Source of the DNA: Vandiemenella viatica
Lineage: Eukaryota > Arthropoda > Insecta > Orthoptera > Morabidae
Assembly: GCA_031002005.1 (NCBI GenBank)
Contig: CM061920.1
Span: 47,408,610-47,472,609, forward strand
Length of the DNA: 64,000 nucleotides
Direction: 5' to 3'
Numbering within the stretch: position 1 is the stretch's first letter; each line of letters starts with the position of its first letter. This document shows, one piece after another, positions 11,387-22,189 of the stretch. A program made the translations under genes and the position numbers. Below the pieces are notes generated by a model. The model did not search any database and was not told the origin of the DNA. It saw nothing but the letters and a program-made list of their open reading frames with translations.

Positions 11387-11450
11387 AATTGGAATATTGA
11401 TATTCAATTATATTATTAGCAGTAATATGCCTCTTTTTCACTTTTATTAA
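11387..11450 (-). pseudogene. trnN: trnN relic, anticodon altered to GCT
   Basis: The minus strand shows the trnN signature AAGAGGCATATTA and the arm TATTA-CTGCTAA-TAATA. The anticodon is GCT instead of the GTT of trnN. The 3' acceptor CCAATTAA and the gene order support the call. Confidence 0.65.
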
Positions 11451-11452
11451 CT

Positions 11453-11516
11453 TTAAATAAAGGTTACTGAATAAATTTTTCAGGTCGAAACTGAATGCGA
11501 TAGTTGCTTCTTATTT
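11453..11516 (-). pseudogene. trnR: trnR relic (anticodon TCG)
   Basis: The minus strand has the arm TTCAG-TTTCGAC-CTGAA with anticodon TCG, and the acceptor AAATAAG pairs with CTTTATTT. It lies between trnN and trnA as in insects. Confidence 0.75.
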
Positions 11517-11580
11517 AAGATTAATTGTTTTCTGAATACCTTTTGAATGCAACTCAAATGTTATAATTAACTATAATCCT
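11517..11580 (-). pseudogene. trnA: trnA relic (anticodon TGC)
   Basis: The minus strand has the arm TTTGA-GTTGCAT-TCAAA with anticodon TGC and the acceptor AGGATTA pairing with TTAATCTT. It overlaps the nad3 stop by two bases, as in real insect mtDNA. Confidence 0.78.
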
Positions 11581-11929
11581 ATTCTGCTCATTTAAGAGCT
11601 CCTTGATTTCATTCATGATATAATCCCCCGAGAAGAATTATAATAAAAAAAGTTATGGTTGTTCATGTAATTATTCTATAAATATTTATAACAATAACAA
11701 TTGGTAGAATTAATGCAATTTCTATATAAAAAATTAAAGAAATCACTGCAATTAGAAAAAATTGAAGCGAAAATGGTATTCGGACTGATCTTTTTGGGTC
11801 AAATCCGCATTCGAATGGAGATCTTTTTCTACGGTCATTTATTATTTTGTTTGAAATCATTGCTGCAATGATTAATACTACTATTGGAATTATTACTGAA
11901 ATTAAGGCTCTAATTATTAGTATTATAAT
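11579..11929 (-). pseudogene. nad3: nad3, mitochondrial copy with open frame under mitochondrial code
   Basis: The minus strand reads 116 codons plus TAG from an ATT start at 11929. The length is that of insect ND3. It contains [11 protein letters not shown], the conserved cysteine loop of this complex I subunit, and ends LLGGLYHEWNQGALKWAE. I see no in-frame stop if TGA is Trp. Under the nuclear code the TGA codons end it after about 65 residues (11663-11860 remains open), so it cannot be expressed as ND3 from the nucleus. Confidence 0.9.
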
Positions 11930-11995
11930 TGTTTATCGTGATTATTTCAAACTTTTTAATTGGAAGTTAATTGTACTAATTATACTTGACAAATA
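11930..11995 (-). pseudogene. trnG: trnG relic (anticodon TCC)
   Basis: The minus strand contains AATTAACTTCCAATTAA, a stem with a loop carrying anticodon TCC, between cox3 and nad3 where trnG belongs. Ends are approximate. Confidence 0.65.
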
Positions 11996-12470
11996 TCTAC
12001 CTCATCAATAAATTGAAATATATAAGATAGTCAAACAACATCTACAAAATGTCAATATCACGCTGCTGCTTCAAACTCAAAAAGATGATTTATAGAAAAA
12101 TGATTTATTTTATGTCATATTAAACATATTAATAGGAATGTTGAACCAATGATGACATGAATTCTATGAAATCCCGTTGCTTTAAAAAATGAAGATCCAT
12201 ATACTGTGTCAGCAATAGTAAAGTTTGCTTCTCATTAATCATATGCTTGAAAGTACGGTAAAATATATTCCTAGTATTACTGTAATAATTAATGCTTGAA
12301 ATCTTTGAGAGTGGTAAGATTCTATAAGGCCATGAGCGACTCAAGTGACTGTAATACCTGAAGTTGGTAAAACTACTGTATTTAGTAGGGGGATTTGTAT
12401 AGGATTGAATGATAAAACTCCTTTTGGTGGTCAATTTATACCTATTCAATTGCTGGGGCAAGTCTTCTAT
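11996..12470 (-). pseudogene. cox3: cox3 3' half, mitochondrial relic
   Basis: Translated on minus in mitochondrial code this gives [70 protein letters not shown] and FEAAAWYWHFVDVVW, the second half of cytochrome oxidase subunit III. A one-base loss sits just before NWPPKG and a larger disruption follows MYFTVL. It begins only a few residues beyond the point where the cox3 part of numt 2 (48655-48944) ends. Confidence 0.9.
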
Positions 12471-12473
12471 TAA

Positions 12474-13104
12474 TACAATTGTACGGTGCCCAAAATTTGT
12501 TTGTGTGATAGCAAATGTCCAGCCTAATCACACTCCGATGGTATCACCTCCATCACCATCGCAACCGTCACTTGAAACTCTAATCAATGAATCTATAGAT
12601 TCGCTAAATTCAATGCATTTTACCTAAGTAAGTTCTCCTTGGCAACAGAAAATTGAATAGCAATAAAAAAAATTAGTATGAAATGGGTGCCATTACCTTA
12701 TCTTTCAGAGCTTCGCATAATGCGTCGAAAACATCTGGAAATGATCAAGAAAATGATTGTTTTTTACAATCGAAAAAGCTATTGCAGTCTAGTACACGAG
12801 TAACCAATTACTAGAAATCTTGAAGTCGCATCGTCTTTCAGTAACTGAAATCGCCTACCGAAATTGAGTGTTTACTGGCTCAATTAATGATTTTAGGGAC
12901 TCTATCTTTGTCACTCTCGTAAAATTTGTTAATTGTATCCTTGATGGCTTCATATCTCATCCTTCTATACTGTACTCTATTAAAATACAATTTCCATATC
13001 CTCCAAATTATTTTTCATTTAGGTTTCTAGTATATACAGTGTGATGCAACACAGTGAACGTTGCAGCTAGTCGTGCACGTGAAATTTCCACGGTGGCTTT
13101 TACG
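12474..13104 (-). repeat. Segment X, second copy (inverted), next to gap 1
   Basis: This is the reverse complement of 19252-19883 with scattered substitutions and small indels. It starts at numt 1 with GTACGGTGCCCAAAATT and runs into the N gap at GTGCACGTGAAATTTCCAC. I find no convincing domain in either strand, so its nature is unknown. It is useful mainly as the flank that defines the insertion point of the mitochondrial DNA. Confidence 0.9.
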
Positions 13105-14104
13105 NNNNNNNNNNNNNNNNNNNNNNNNNNNNNNNNNNNNNNNNNNNNNNNNNNNNNNNNNNNNNNNNNNNNNNNNNNNNNNNNNNNNNNNNNNNNNNNN
13201 NNNNNNNNNNNNNNNNNNNNNNNNNNNNNNNNNNNNNNNNNNNNNNNNNNNNNNNNNNNNNNNNNNNNNNNNNNNNNNNNNNNNNNNNNNNNNNNNNNNN
13301 NNNNNNNNNNNNNNNNNNNNNNNNNNNNNNNNNNNNNNNNNNNNNNNNNNNNNNNNNNNNNNNNNNNNNNNNNNNNNNNNNNNNNNNNNNNNNNNNNNNN
13401 NNNNNNNNNNNNNNNNNNNNNNNNNNNNNNNNNNNNNNNNNNNNNNNNNNNNNNNNNNNNNNNNNNNNNNNNNNNNNNNNNNNNNNNNNNNNNNNNNNNN
13501 NNNNNNNNNNNNNNNNNNNNNNNNNNNNNNNNNNNNNNNNNNNNNNNNNNNNNNNNNNNNNNNNNNNNNNNNNNNNNNNNNNNNNNNNNNNNNNNNNNNN
13601 NNNNNNNNNNNNNNNNNNNNNNNNNNNNNNNNNNNNNNNNNNNNNNNNNNNNNNNNNNNNNNNNNNNNNNNNNNNNNNNNNNNNNNNNNNNNNNNNNNNN
13701 NNNNNNNNNNNNNNNNNNNNNNNNNNNNNNNNNNNNNNNNNNNNNNNNNNNNNNNNNNNNNNNNNNNNNNNNNNNNNNNNNNNNNNNNNNNNNNNNNNNN
13801 NNNNNNNNNNNNNNNNNNNNNNNNNNNNNNNNNNNNNNNNNNNNNNNNNNNNNNNNNNNNNNNNNNNNNNNNNNNNNNNNNNNNNNNNNNNNNNNNNNNN
13901 NNNNNNNNNNNNNNNNNNNNNNNNNNNNNNNNNNNNNNNNNNNNNNNNNNNNNNNNNNNNNNNNNNNNNNNNNNNNNNNNNNNNNNNNNNNNNNNNNNNN
14001 NNNNNNNNNNNNNNNNNNNNNNNNNNNNNNNNNNNNNNNNNNNNNNNNNNNNNNNNNNNNNNNNNNNNNNNNNNNNNNNNNNNNNNNNNNNNNNNNNNNN
14101 NNNN
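13105..14104. other. Assembly gap of exactly 1000 N
   Basis: A round-number run of N, so the true distance and the join are unknown. Open frames spanning it are meaningless. Confidence 0.99.
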
Positions 14105-15861
14105 CATTTCAGTTTTTCACTTACTTCAAGATTTAAGGTGTAAAAGTTGAATTATAGTTTTCCAAAATGTATTTTCATTGTAGCATGATGTCAGGGGGAT
14201 GATAAAATTCCAGCAACAGCTGCATACAAGAAATGGCTAAAAGAATGATTTTGAAAGAGAAGAAAAATATTGAAGGATAGAGTGATTTTTTTCCCTAATA
14301 AAGACAGTGTTTATCATATTTTAAAGCAAATTGTAGTTAATGAAAATTACTTCAAGATTTTTTAGATGATTTAATACCACAAGTAGAAAGCTAATGTTAA
14401 ACAAGTTTTAGTTTCCAATAAATAACTTCCAATATAGGAAAATTACAATAAAGTAATATATGTCAGAGGATCAGGAAAATTTTAAGGAAGAATTTTATAC
14501 CAACATCTTCATGGGGAGTTAAAGAATTTAATAAGTATTCGCAACTAGCTGGTGCTCAAGACTTCGTTCGTGTTTGTAAAGAATTTGGATTGACGTTTAC
14601 CGACATCTAACCACCAGTGTGAATGATGGGATACTTGATGCTATTACCACACACAAATGCCAGTCATCTGCGCTATGTAGTTCAGGCAGCAAAGTAAAAT
14701 ACACGGACACACATGTCTTTGGTCGAAATACGAAAATATCCTTGATCGACGAATTTCAACTACCATATCTCCCACACTACCATCTACCACAGTTAACGAA
14801 ATTCGGCCAACGTTGTGATCGACGGGTGACTCTGTGCTACTACAACACACAAACACCAGTGAACTGCGATAGATAGTTTTGGCTGAAAAGTGATACACCA
14901 TAACACATACGTTTCTTGTAGAAATATGAAAGTGCCCACACCCCCATAGCTACCGACATCTAATCAAATTTGAAATATTTATGTCAGAAGATAGCTTAAA
15001 TTTAGAGCATTAAACATATACCTTTGTTTCTGTAAAAAGATTGAGCTTTAGTAAGATAATTGAGATTTTGAAGATAGATTGTCGTGAATTGTTGAGGAAG
15101 TGCGGCATAACAGACTTCACGGTTAATCTTATAGAAACTCTTTTAAAGGCTGAATTAATTGAAATAGATTGAACAAGGTACTAGGAAGTCAATGTATTAA
15201 TTGCATCTAGTACATTTGGAGTTTTTAATGTTCGAAAGAATTTGCTGACGTCATAGAAATTGATAAGTTTATAAAAGTTGTAACGGGGCTGATAAATACT
15301 AAAACGCAATAACTTTATAAAATTAATTATCATTTAAGAAAATTAATTGAAAGATTAAAGTTCCATGTATAACATTAAATGTATATGTGCTTTGGATTTT
15401 CGGTTACAACTCGTTGGTTATTATCAACAGACAGATAGATGAACTCGAACCTTCTAAAAGAAAACGTCGCTTCGGGAAATGAGATTACTAATTCACTAAC
15501 CTGCAATTTTTGGAAATGAAGTTTAAGCTAGGGCTCATGTAGACTGTATGACGGGATGTTGGTTTAAAATAGTTATCGTTCTTATTAAAATGAATTTATG
15601 AAAAACTGAGCCTTCTTTCGTTGAAAAATATACATATATGAATTATTTCTGGTACTAAAAGGAACTATTAAAGAAGAAGTTAACAGCGAAGCGCGTTTCA
15701 AAGTCCCTGCAGCCATCTTGAAAATAAACAGGCCTTCAGTGATTTTCAAACAGTTAACTTGCCGGCAGGAACTGACGCAGCCACCTGCGCCAACCCAGCT
15801 GGCCCTGTCACTGCGGATTCCCCACACCCCTAATCTGCCGTTGCCTTAAGTTCTAAGACCT
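14105..15861. repeat. Upstream part of the Jockey-type element locus, duplicated at 43740-45245 in inverse orientation
   Basis: Most of this stretch is found again, reverse-complemented, between 43740 and 45245. There are differences: about 15277-15700 is present only here, and 44262-44490 only there. A moderately GC-rich piece at about 14590-14930 with ACACACAAA-type repeats has open frames in both copies but no recognisable protein. Whether this is part of the retroelement's 5' region or just flanking DNA cannot be decided. Confidence 0.6.
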
Positions 15862-16205
15862 CTACTACAGTTCCTGAACACTCCCCTGAATGGGGGAGCA
15901 TGGACTGTAATCCTGATTCTACACACTACCTTGCTGCAGTGCCTGGACACTTCCCCAGATGGGGGGAGATGGTCTGCAGATCAATCCTGCCTTCTTGCCC
16001 CACTGCATGCGCCTGGACACTCCCCCAGATGGGGAGGAAGATGGACTGAAGGGCAATGCTGCCTTCTAACCTCACTGCAGATTCTGAACACTCCCCAAGA
16101 TGGGGGAGATGGATTGCAATCGCAACATACCTAAATTCAGTAATCCAAGCTACCCTGCTACAATTCAAGACCCCAGATGGGGGGAGATAGACTGTAGCTA
16201 ATTCA
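15862..16205 (+). repeat. Tandem 5' monomers of a Jockey-type LINE
   Basis: Five imperfect repeats of roughly 65-75 bp, each built around ACACTCCCCCAGATGGGGG-AGATGG and CTGCAG, precede the LINE coding region by a few tens of bases. The ACTCCCC..GGGGAG part can form a hairpin. The same array occurs in inverse orientation at 43388-43735 before the second copy's coding start. Tandem 5' monomers act as internal promoters in some mammalian and insect LINEs, so a promoter role is a reasonable inference, not something the sequence proves. Confidence 0.7.
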
Positions 16206-18895
16206 GATTAGCCTTTTGTCCGTCAAAAAACCGAAAAATGCCTGACAACCCCAATCCTCTGAATAGGCGTATTCTCTTCTGGAATGCCTGCGGACTGAAA
16301 TGCAAAAAAGCAGAATTGCCGGCGTTTATGGAACAGCATGTTATCCGTATTGCTCTTATAAAAGAGACACATCTGGGCGCAAAAGATAACTTTCACATGA
16401 GCCAATACCGTGTGCACTGTACTGACAGGCAGAACGCAACATAGTGTGGAGGCACGATCGTGATTAAAGACATGGACATAGAGCAATCAAACGTAGCGCT
16501 CCCCGAGATTGAGAGGATCGAAGTCACGGACGTAAAAATCTGTTTTAGCGGAGCATACACTAATCTCATCACAGTCTACAATAGGCCCAATAATATTAGC
16601 ACGTGTGATATCAGTAGGTTGCTAAATACCGCACCTGTAGTAATAGTCGCTGGAGCACTAAATGCCAAACATTGTAGTTGGAATTCGCTGTGTCAGAACT
16701 CCAACAGCAGGAAATTGTACGAACATTCACTACAGCACAATTCTGTTATACTAGTGCCAAACGAACTGACGTTTGTCCCCCATGCTCGGAGACAAAATTC
16801 AAACTTATTAGATATAGTCCTCCTCAAGGATATAATCCGCACACCCGACCTACAGGTTGTAAACGATCTGTATTCAGACCACATGCCACTCATACTTATC
16901 ACTGAAAGTACACCGCAGAACACTGACCAGCGACGGATGTTAAACTATCGACGCGTCAACTGGAATCTGTTCAAGAAGGTGTTAGATTGTCGCATATCTG
17001 ACAGACATGAGATTAGCCAACAACGCATTAACGAGTCTGTTGAAATTTTAACCGTTGCCGTACAGGAAGGTATGTCGAGTAGAATTCCAAAATCAACCCC
17101 ACACCAGGGACAAATGGCGCTACCTGCGGCAATCAGAGGGATAATCACAACTAGGAACAGGCTCAGGAGATACTGGCAACGTACTAGGCATCCAAATTAT
17201 AGAGTACATATCAACAGACTCAAAAACATAATTAGTCGTAGAATCCAGGAGTTCAAAAATCAACAATGGTGGTGTCTGGTCTTGGAGTTGAACATTGACA
17301 CCTATGGCCGCTCCGTGTGGTCTTTAGTTTGTCACTTCACTCGTGAAGCACATCATACACCCACCCTACAGGGGCCGGATGGACTTGTCTATTCTTATGA
17401 GGGCAAGGCGGAACTGATGGCCAAAACACTCGCAGCATCTTTTCGACCAAACGTAGATCCTTCCGATCCTGCGTTTACAATGGAAACGAACCAGATGGTG
17501 ACACAGCTATTAGCCCAACCGTTTCGCGATTATCCGCTTAGGGCAACTTTCAACGAAATCTCGTGGGCATACAGCACTCGGATGCTAAGGAATCATCTGG
17601 TCCGGATGGTATTCAGAACTGTGTTCTTAAACAGTTCACGGGGAAAGCGATAGAGTATCTTACAGACATCGCGAATTCCATCTTACACAACCAGTATTTT
17701 CCTGACCAATGGAAGGTGGCAAAGTGCTAATGTTCAGAAAGCTGGGGAAAGATCCATCTTCACCCAACAACTACTTTTCGATTAGCTTACTCAAATCCCT
17801 TAGCAAAGTTGTTGAAAGATCATACACAGTCGCCTAACACAACATATAAACAACAACAATATTCTGAAGCCGGAGCAATTCGGTTTCAGAAAGCACCACT
17901 TCACAACACAACAATTAATGCGTGTTGTTGAGCACGTAACATGGGGATATAATTTGTCTGAGTCTACCGGGGATGCGTTCCTGGACATGAGGAAGGCGTT
18001 CGATCGTCTTTGGCACATCGACCTCAGTCGTAGACTCAGTTACGACGGATTCCCTGACGGACTGGTACACCTGATACACTCATACCTCACTTACCGAATG
18101 TTCCACGCCTGCGTTGATAACAAGAACTCTGCACCTCAGGGGATAAAAGCAGAAGTGCCTCAAAGAAGTATAATATGTCCTCCATTCTTCACAGAATACG
18201 TCAACAAAGCCCCGATCATAGACAAATCGATGCAAGCCGTTTATGCTGATGATACCGCGTACATTGCACAGTCACGGCAACCATCTCATATAAACAGTAG
18301 ATTACAGCACGCGATTAATATAGTCGAACATTGGCTCACACAATGGCGAATTAAAGTCAACGTAGGTAAATTCGAGGCACTCCTATTTACACGAAAACCT
18401 AAGCAAAAACGTATTCATCAACACTGTCGACCGCTAACACTACACAATCAACCTATACATTTCCGGAACGAAGGTAAGTATTTTGGAGTCAAATTTGACG
18501 TGAAGTTAACATGGAGGCTCCATATAGACCATATGATTAATAAAGCAAACATTAGATTCAAGCAACTATACCCTATGCCAAACAGACAAAGCACACTACA
18601 CCGAGGTAGTGCCCGAACAATGCACTTAGCACCTATTCGGCCACTTATGACGTAAACAGCTCCGGTTTGGGGGTTCGCCGCTAAGTCTCATATTCAGAGG
18701 CTGTAATTAATTCAAAACAAAGTACTCAGGATCATAGCAAATGCTCGGGACACGAACAATAGACTTACATCGAGATTTCAGACTCGAGCCAATATAGTAA
18801 GTAATTAAGAAGCTTGCGATAAACATGTACGGGAAATCCTTTGATACGCACTATAGGCAGTTACGATCACAACCACAGATTAAACACCCACAGCC
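16206..18895 (+). mobile_element. Jockey-type LINE, coding and 3' part
   Basis: With the monomers at 15862-16205 this is one retrotransposon on plus. It has a single visible large ORF with endonuclease then RT, and no ORF1 upstream that I can recognise. The 3' end is placed at about 18895, where a CCAAGGCGTAGCCAG sequence of a different type of repeat begins. It has stops and frameshifts and is inactive. Confidence 0.8.
16238..18655 (+). pseudogene. Jockey-type ORF2: endonuclease and reverse transcriptase, broken
   Basis: It starts at ATG 16238. Endonuclease landmarks in order: FWNACGLKCKKAEL, LIKETHLGA (catalytic Glu), VYNRPNN, VAGALNAKHCSWNS (the GDFNAKH block with GD changed to GA) and LYSDHMPL (SDH block, about 16875). 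An in-frame TAG at 16442 interrupts it; the other copy has TGG (Trp) at that codon. Frameshifts lie near 17590-17660 and 17730-17900. RT landmarks: QFGFRKHH, FLDMRKAFDRLWH (motif A, Asp present), VPQRSIICPPFFTEYVN (motif B, GxPQGS degraded) and AVYADDTAY (motif C, intact YADD-type box). The AVYADDTA form and the endonuclease pattern fit the Jockey clade. Confidence 0.85.
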
Positions 18896-19224
18896 AAGGC
18901 GTAGCCAGATACGGTCAGGGGAAGGGCTGCTGCCCCCCCCCTCCCCTACCAGGTCGCGGGTATGGGCTCGATCGGAGTTCTGCCAAATTGAAGAGTAAAC
19001 AGTGTTAAAAAACTTTCAAAAATTAATTCGATTTGCGTGATTTTAACCTGCTTGCTACTGCAATCTGCGGGAAACAGACGTTAGCGAGAGCGAGGCGGTA
19101 CAACGCGCCACGCACGGTGCTTTAAGCTGCGTATCGACTATTTGCGGTTGCCGCGCGGGCCATGTACGAGCGCGCCAAACCAGTTTTTTGTCGCGCGAAA
19201 CATTTCAGCTGTCAAGCGCGGCTG
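18896..19224. repeat. Transposon-end-like sequence and GC-rich stretch
   Basis: 18896-18960 begins CCAAGGCGTAGCCAGATAC and runs into a C-rich tract. GGGxGTAGCCAGGAT-type ends with a poly-G/C tract also occur at about 54240-54312 (inverse), 35165-35185 and 61197-61220, and look like the terminus of a DNA transposon. 19085-19224 is GC-rich with GCGCGCC-type motifs. No coding function is seen. Confidence 0.4.
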
Positions 19225-19886
19225 CCGCGCGTCGCAACGAAACCCGGCCAGGCAACGTGGACATTTCACGTGCACGACTAGCTGCAACGTTCACTGTGTT
19301 GCATTACACTGTATATACTAGAAACCTAAATGAAAAATGATTTGGTGTTGTATTTTAATGGAATACGGTATGGAAGGATGAGATATGAAGCCATCGAGGA
19401 TACAATAAACAAATTTTACGAGAATGACAAATGTAGAGTCCCTAAAATCATTAATTGAGCCAGTAAACACTCAATTTCGGTAGGCGATTTCAGTTACAGA
19501 AAGACGATGTGACTTCAAGATTTCTAGTAATTGGTTACTCGTGTACTAGCCTGCAATAGCTTTTTCGATTGTAAAAACAATCATTTTCTTGATCATTTCC
19601 AGATGTTTTCGACGCATTATGCGCAGCTCTGAAAGAATGGGCAAAGATAAGGTAATAGCACCCATTTCATACTAAATTTTTTATTGCTATTCAATTTTCT
19701 GTTGCCAAGGAGAACTTACTTAGGTAAAATGTATTGAGTTAATCATGTCATTTAGCGAATCTATAGATTCGGTGATTAGAATTTCAAGTGATGGTTGCGA
19801 TAATGATGGAGGTGATACCATCGGAGTGTGATTAGGCTGGACATTTGCTATCACACAAAAAAATTTTGGGCACCGCACAATTGCAT
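19225..19886 (+). repeat. Segment X, first copy, joined directly to segment B
   Basis: It matches 12474-13104 in inverse orientation. At its end, CACCGCACAATTGCAT runs straight into TAAAAGGCGACAG, the start of segment B. This is the uninterrupted arrangement; in the other copy X is followed by numt 1 and B is preceded by numt 2. Confidence 0.9.
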
Positions 19887-21400
19887 TAAAAGGCGACAGC
19901 TTTCATAATCCATGATAGCAAACTGTCGCTGTACCGCCGCCAAGTATTCTGGGCCTCCCTTCGGGGAGGTCTGACGCACCTGGGAGTCCCCCCCCCCCCC
20001 AATATGCTTCCTTGCATCTTTATAGGTGCAAGTTAAGGCGTTGGTGGAAAATCTTTCTCCTTCTGGAGAGATGTGGTAGGTTGATTGAGGTGGAGGTATT
20101 TGTTATACTGCCCTTCAGACTTGTGATGATTGACAAAATTTGAAACTTGCTGTTGTCGGTCTTATATATATTGCGTCTACCAACAGAGGGGATATTGCTG
20201 GGCGTCGAAATTGGGTCCTTACAGGGGGTGGTCGCAGGGGCCGTGTTGTTACCGCCTCTGCCGTCCCCGGGACATGAACCCGGCGTCCACAGTCCCGTCA
20301 CTCCTGGTCTTCGGGCTGCGGGTTCCGAGGGGATCGCATCCCCTGCTGGACGGAATGCTTTTGGGAAGTCAAAATGCATCTTGGGCACTACGATGTTGGA
20401 CGTAGCTCAAGACGCCGATCAACCTTGCCCTGACTTCTCCAGTGTTGGGGGTGTCCTGGTGAACAAAGTCCAAGCACCCTAGAGGCATTGTGCACCTCTG
20501 CCAGTGCAGCATAATCCCAAGAGTCGAATAAAGGGGTCAGAACAATGGTCTTTGGTCTGTGCTTGGTTGCAGTTCGCCGCCTCTGGGTTCGGACTCTGGG
20601 GTTAAGGAGTAGGATCCCTGCTGGTGGGAAATGTCTCTAATGTTGCCATTGTAGGTCCACCATATAATTGTGGACTGGTAGTGTATGGTTTTTACCTGGG
20701 GTGGGGCAGCATTCACACTGTGAAAGTTGTAGGGGCCTTCGGGCCTCTGCAGCGGGATCGTGCGTCACGACGGTGCTTTGTGGAGCTTGGACGAAAGCGT
20801 GGGATCCCATGCTAGCACACTAGGAACCTGCCCTAGTGTGGGAAGCCGAGAATTCAGTGACGATATGTTTGGTCGGCTGGTGTGTGTGGATCATCCGAAG
20901 AGGCATTCCTGCATGACGCTCGGTAGCTACGACTTCCACCCACCCTGAGGGGGTTCGGGTGGGGCCGGGTGTTGAGCGTAGGAACCACAGAGAGATTTAT
21001 GATCTACGGCCAGGTTTTGGAAGGGTCTTGGGCCTGGTTCGTGGCGGGCGCTGCCTCCGCGAGATTCCACCATAAGGGGTGGCGAAAGGAGCCTTGCCTC
21101 ACCGTCCTCGCTGTAATGGCGGGTGATTAGGAAAAGCCCGATTCCGCGGCGGGGCGTAGTGTAGGTAGCCAGGTATCCGCAGTTTGATAATAGAAGGGGG
21201 TTTAGTTCTCTCGCGTACCCCCGATTACGGATTCTAGCGCCTATAAAACGGCTGCTGGTGAGGCCTCGTGCTGATCCTACTAACACTCTGTCGACGTATT
21301 GCATGAGCCAACTTGAACAAAGACACATTAGTCTTAAATGCGCGCGAGCCAAGTAAGTATTATTATTATTATAATATTATTATTGCCTAAATAGCGATAG
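19887..21400 (+). repeat. Segment B, GC-rich 1.5-kb part (first copy)
   Basis: GC-rich sequence in an otherwise AT-rich window, present again at 48945-50420. It contains short hairpins (CCTCCC-TTCG-GGGAGG near 19955 and CTTGCATC-TTTATAG-GTGCAAG near 20010). In this copy it ends in an (ATT)n tract at about 21357-21385 that the other copy lacks. A GC-rich body followed by an (ATT)n tail resembles the 3' part of a non-LTR element, but no RT is seen. Frames such as 20147-20482 are open in both copies, which may only reflect recent duplication. The family is unrecognised. Confidence 0.5.
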
Positions 21401-22189
21401 ACTGCAGGCTGACTCGACCAGCACACAACAAATCGGATCGTTTATATTGTGACTTCGCTGGAGCTAGTAACAATGGATGTAAGGAAGTTTTTTTTAAAGG
21501 TAATTAATTTGTATTTACCGTAAGGATAACGACGGCATTTAATAATATTACATACAGTATCTACGAAAAGTAAGATTTTCATATATTAACTATAATTAGC
21601 TTTATTTGTTCATATTTTATTTATTTTTATTACTACTAAGTGATAGTTAAAAAGTCAATAGTGTAAGAGCTAATTTGTGATAAAATATTTATTACTCTTG
21701 AATTTACAGTGTATTTGTCCTAGGTGCCCAACTTCGCCCAGATAAGAGTTGGGTCAGTCCAACGGTCATGTTGTTTCACTAATTCTGTGGTCATGCTGAT
21801 ACTGCTACATACGGTCTCACTGCCCACAGGCGCAGCTTCATATTAATTTCAGTCTTATGAATTAAGTACAACAGTGTCGTATAGAAATGCTAAAACACTG
21901 CTGTGTACCTTCCTGAAAATTGTAACTTTTCTGTAGATGCTAAAGCCACTAATTTGAAATAGAAAATTAATCATGGTTGTTTGCAGTCTTATATTCCTCT
22001 GTTAGTATATTCTAATTAATTTCTTACTCGAACTTTCTGTCACTTTAAAAATGTTTCATCACATTATCGTCAATCAGCAGCTAACGATTCTAAGAACTTC
22101 TCGGAAAAATACCGGTTGCTGTAATGATAAATACTGCTCACCAAAAGTAAGTAGAATACAATCGACAAATCGTGTCATCCACAACATCT
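21401..22189. repeat. Segment B, AT-rich part before the hAT relic (first copy)
   Basis: Matches 50420-51188 closely. No domain is recognised. It is likely part of the same hAT-type element as the relic that follows. Confidence 0.5.

Larger units (their letters stand above)
9280..12470. mobile_element. Numt 1: nuclear copy of mtDNA from nad4 to cox3
   Basis: This is a contiguous block in insect mitochondrial order: nad4 3' end, trnH, nad5 and trnF on plus, then trnE, trnS1, trnN, trnR, trnA, nad3, trnG and cox3 (3' half) on minus. All coding parts need the invertebrate mitochondrial code (TGA as Trp, AGA as Ser) and several are broken, so it is a nuclear relic and not organelle sequence. The right edge at about 12470 cuts cox3 and is directly followed by segment X, which also occurs at 19225-19886. 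The cut in cox3 matches the cut in numt 2. Confidence 0.92.

Noticed and set aside
9439..12455. Functional mitochondrial genes
   Set aside because: nad5 and cox3 have stops and frameshifts and the block is embedded in nuclear transposons, so it is a numt.
13054..14136. Long open frames across the first N run, both strands
   Set aside because: They consist almost wholly of unknown residues from the gap and carry no information.
19940..20010. HDV-like ribozyme at the start of segment B
   Set aside because: There are hairpins, but the nested double-pseudoknot pairing of that ribozyme could not be drawn.
20147..20482. Proline/glycine-rich frame open in both copies of segment B (also 49201-49692)
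   Set aside because: Conservation is expected from the recent duplication, the C-terminal ends differ, several overlapping frames are open in the same GC-rich DNA, and no domain is recognised.
21357..21385. Telomere-like or satellite array
   Set aside because: It is a short (ATT)n tract, not TTAGG repeats, and is absent from the other copy.
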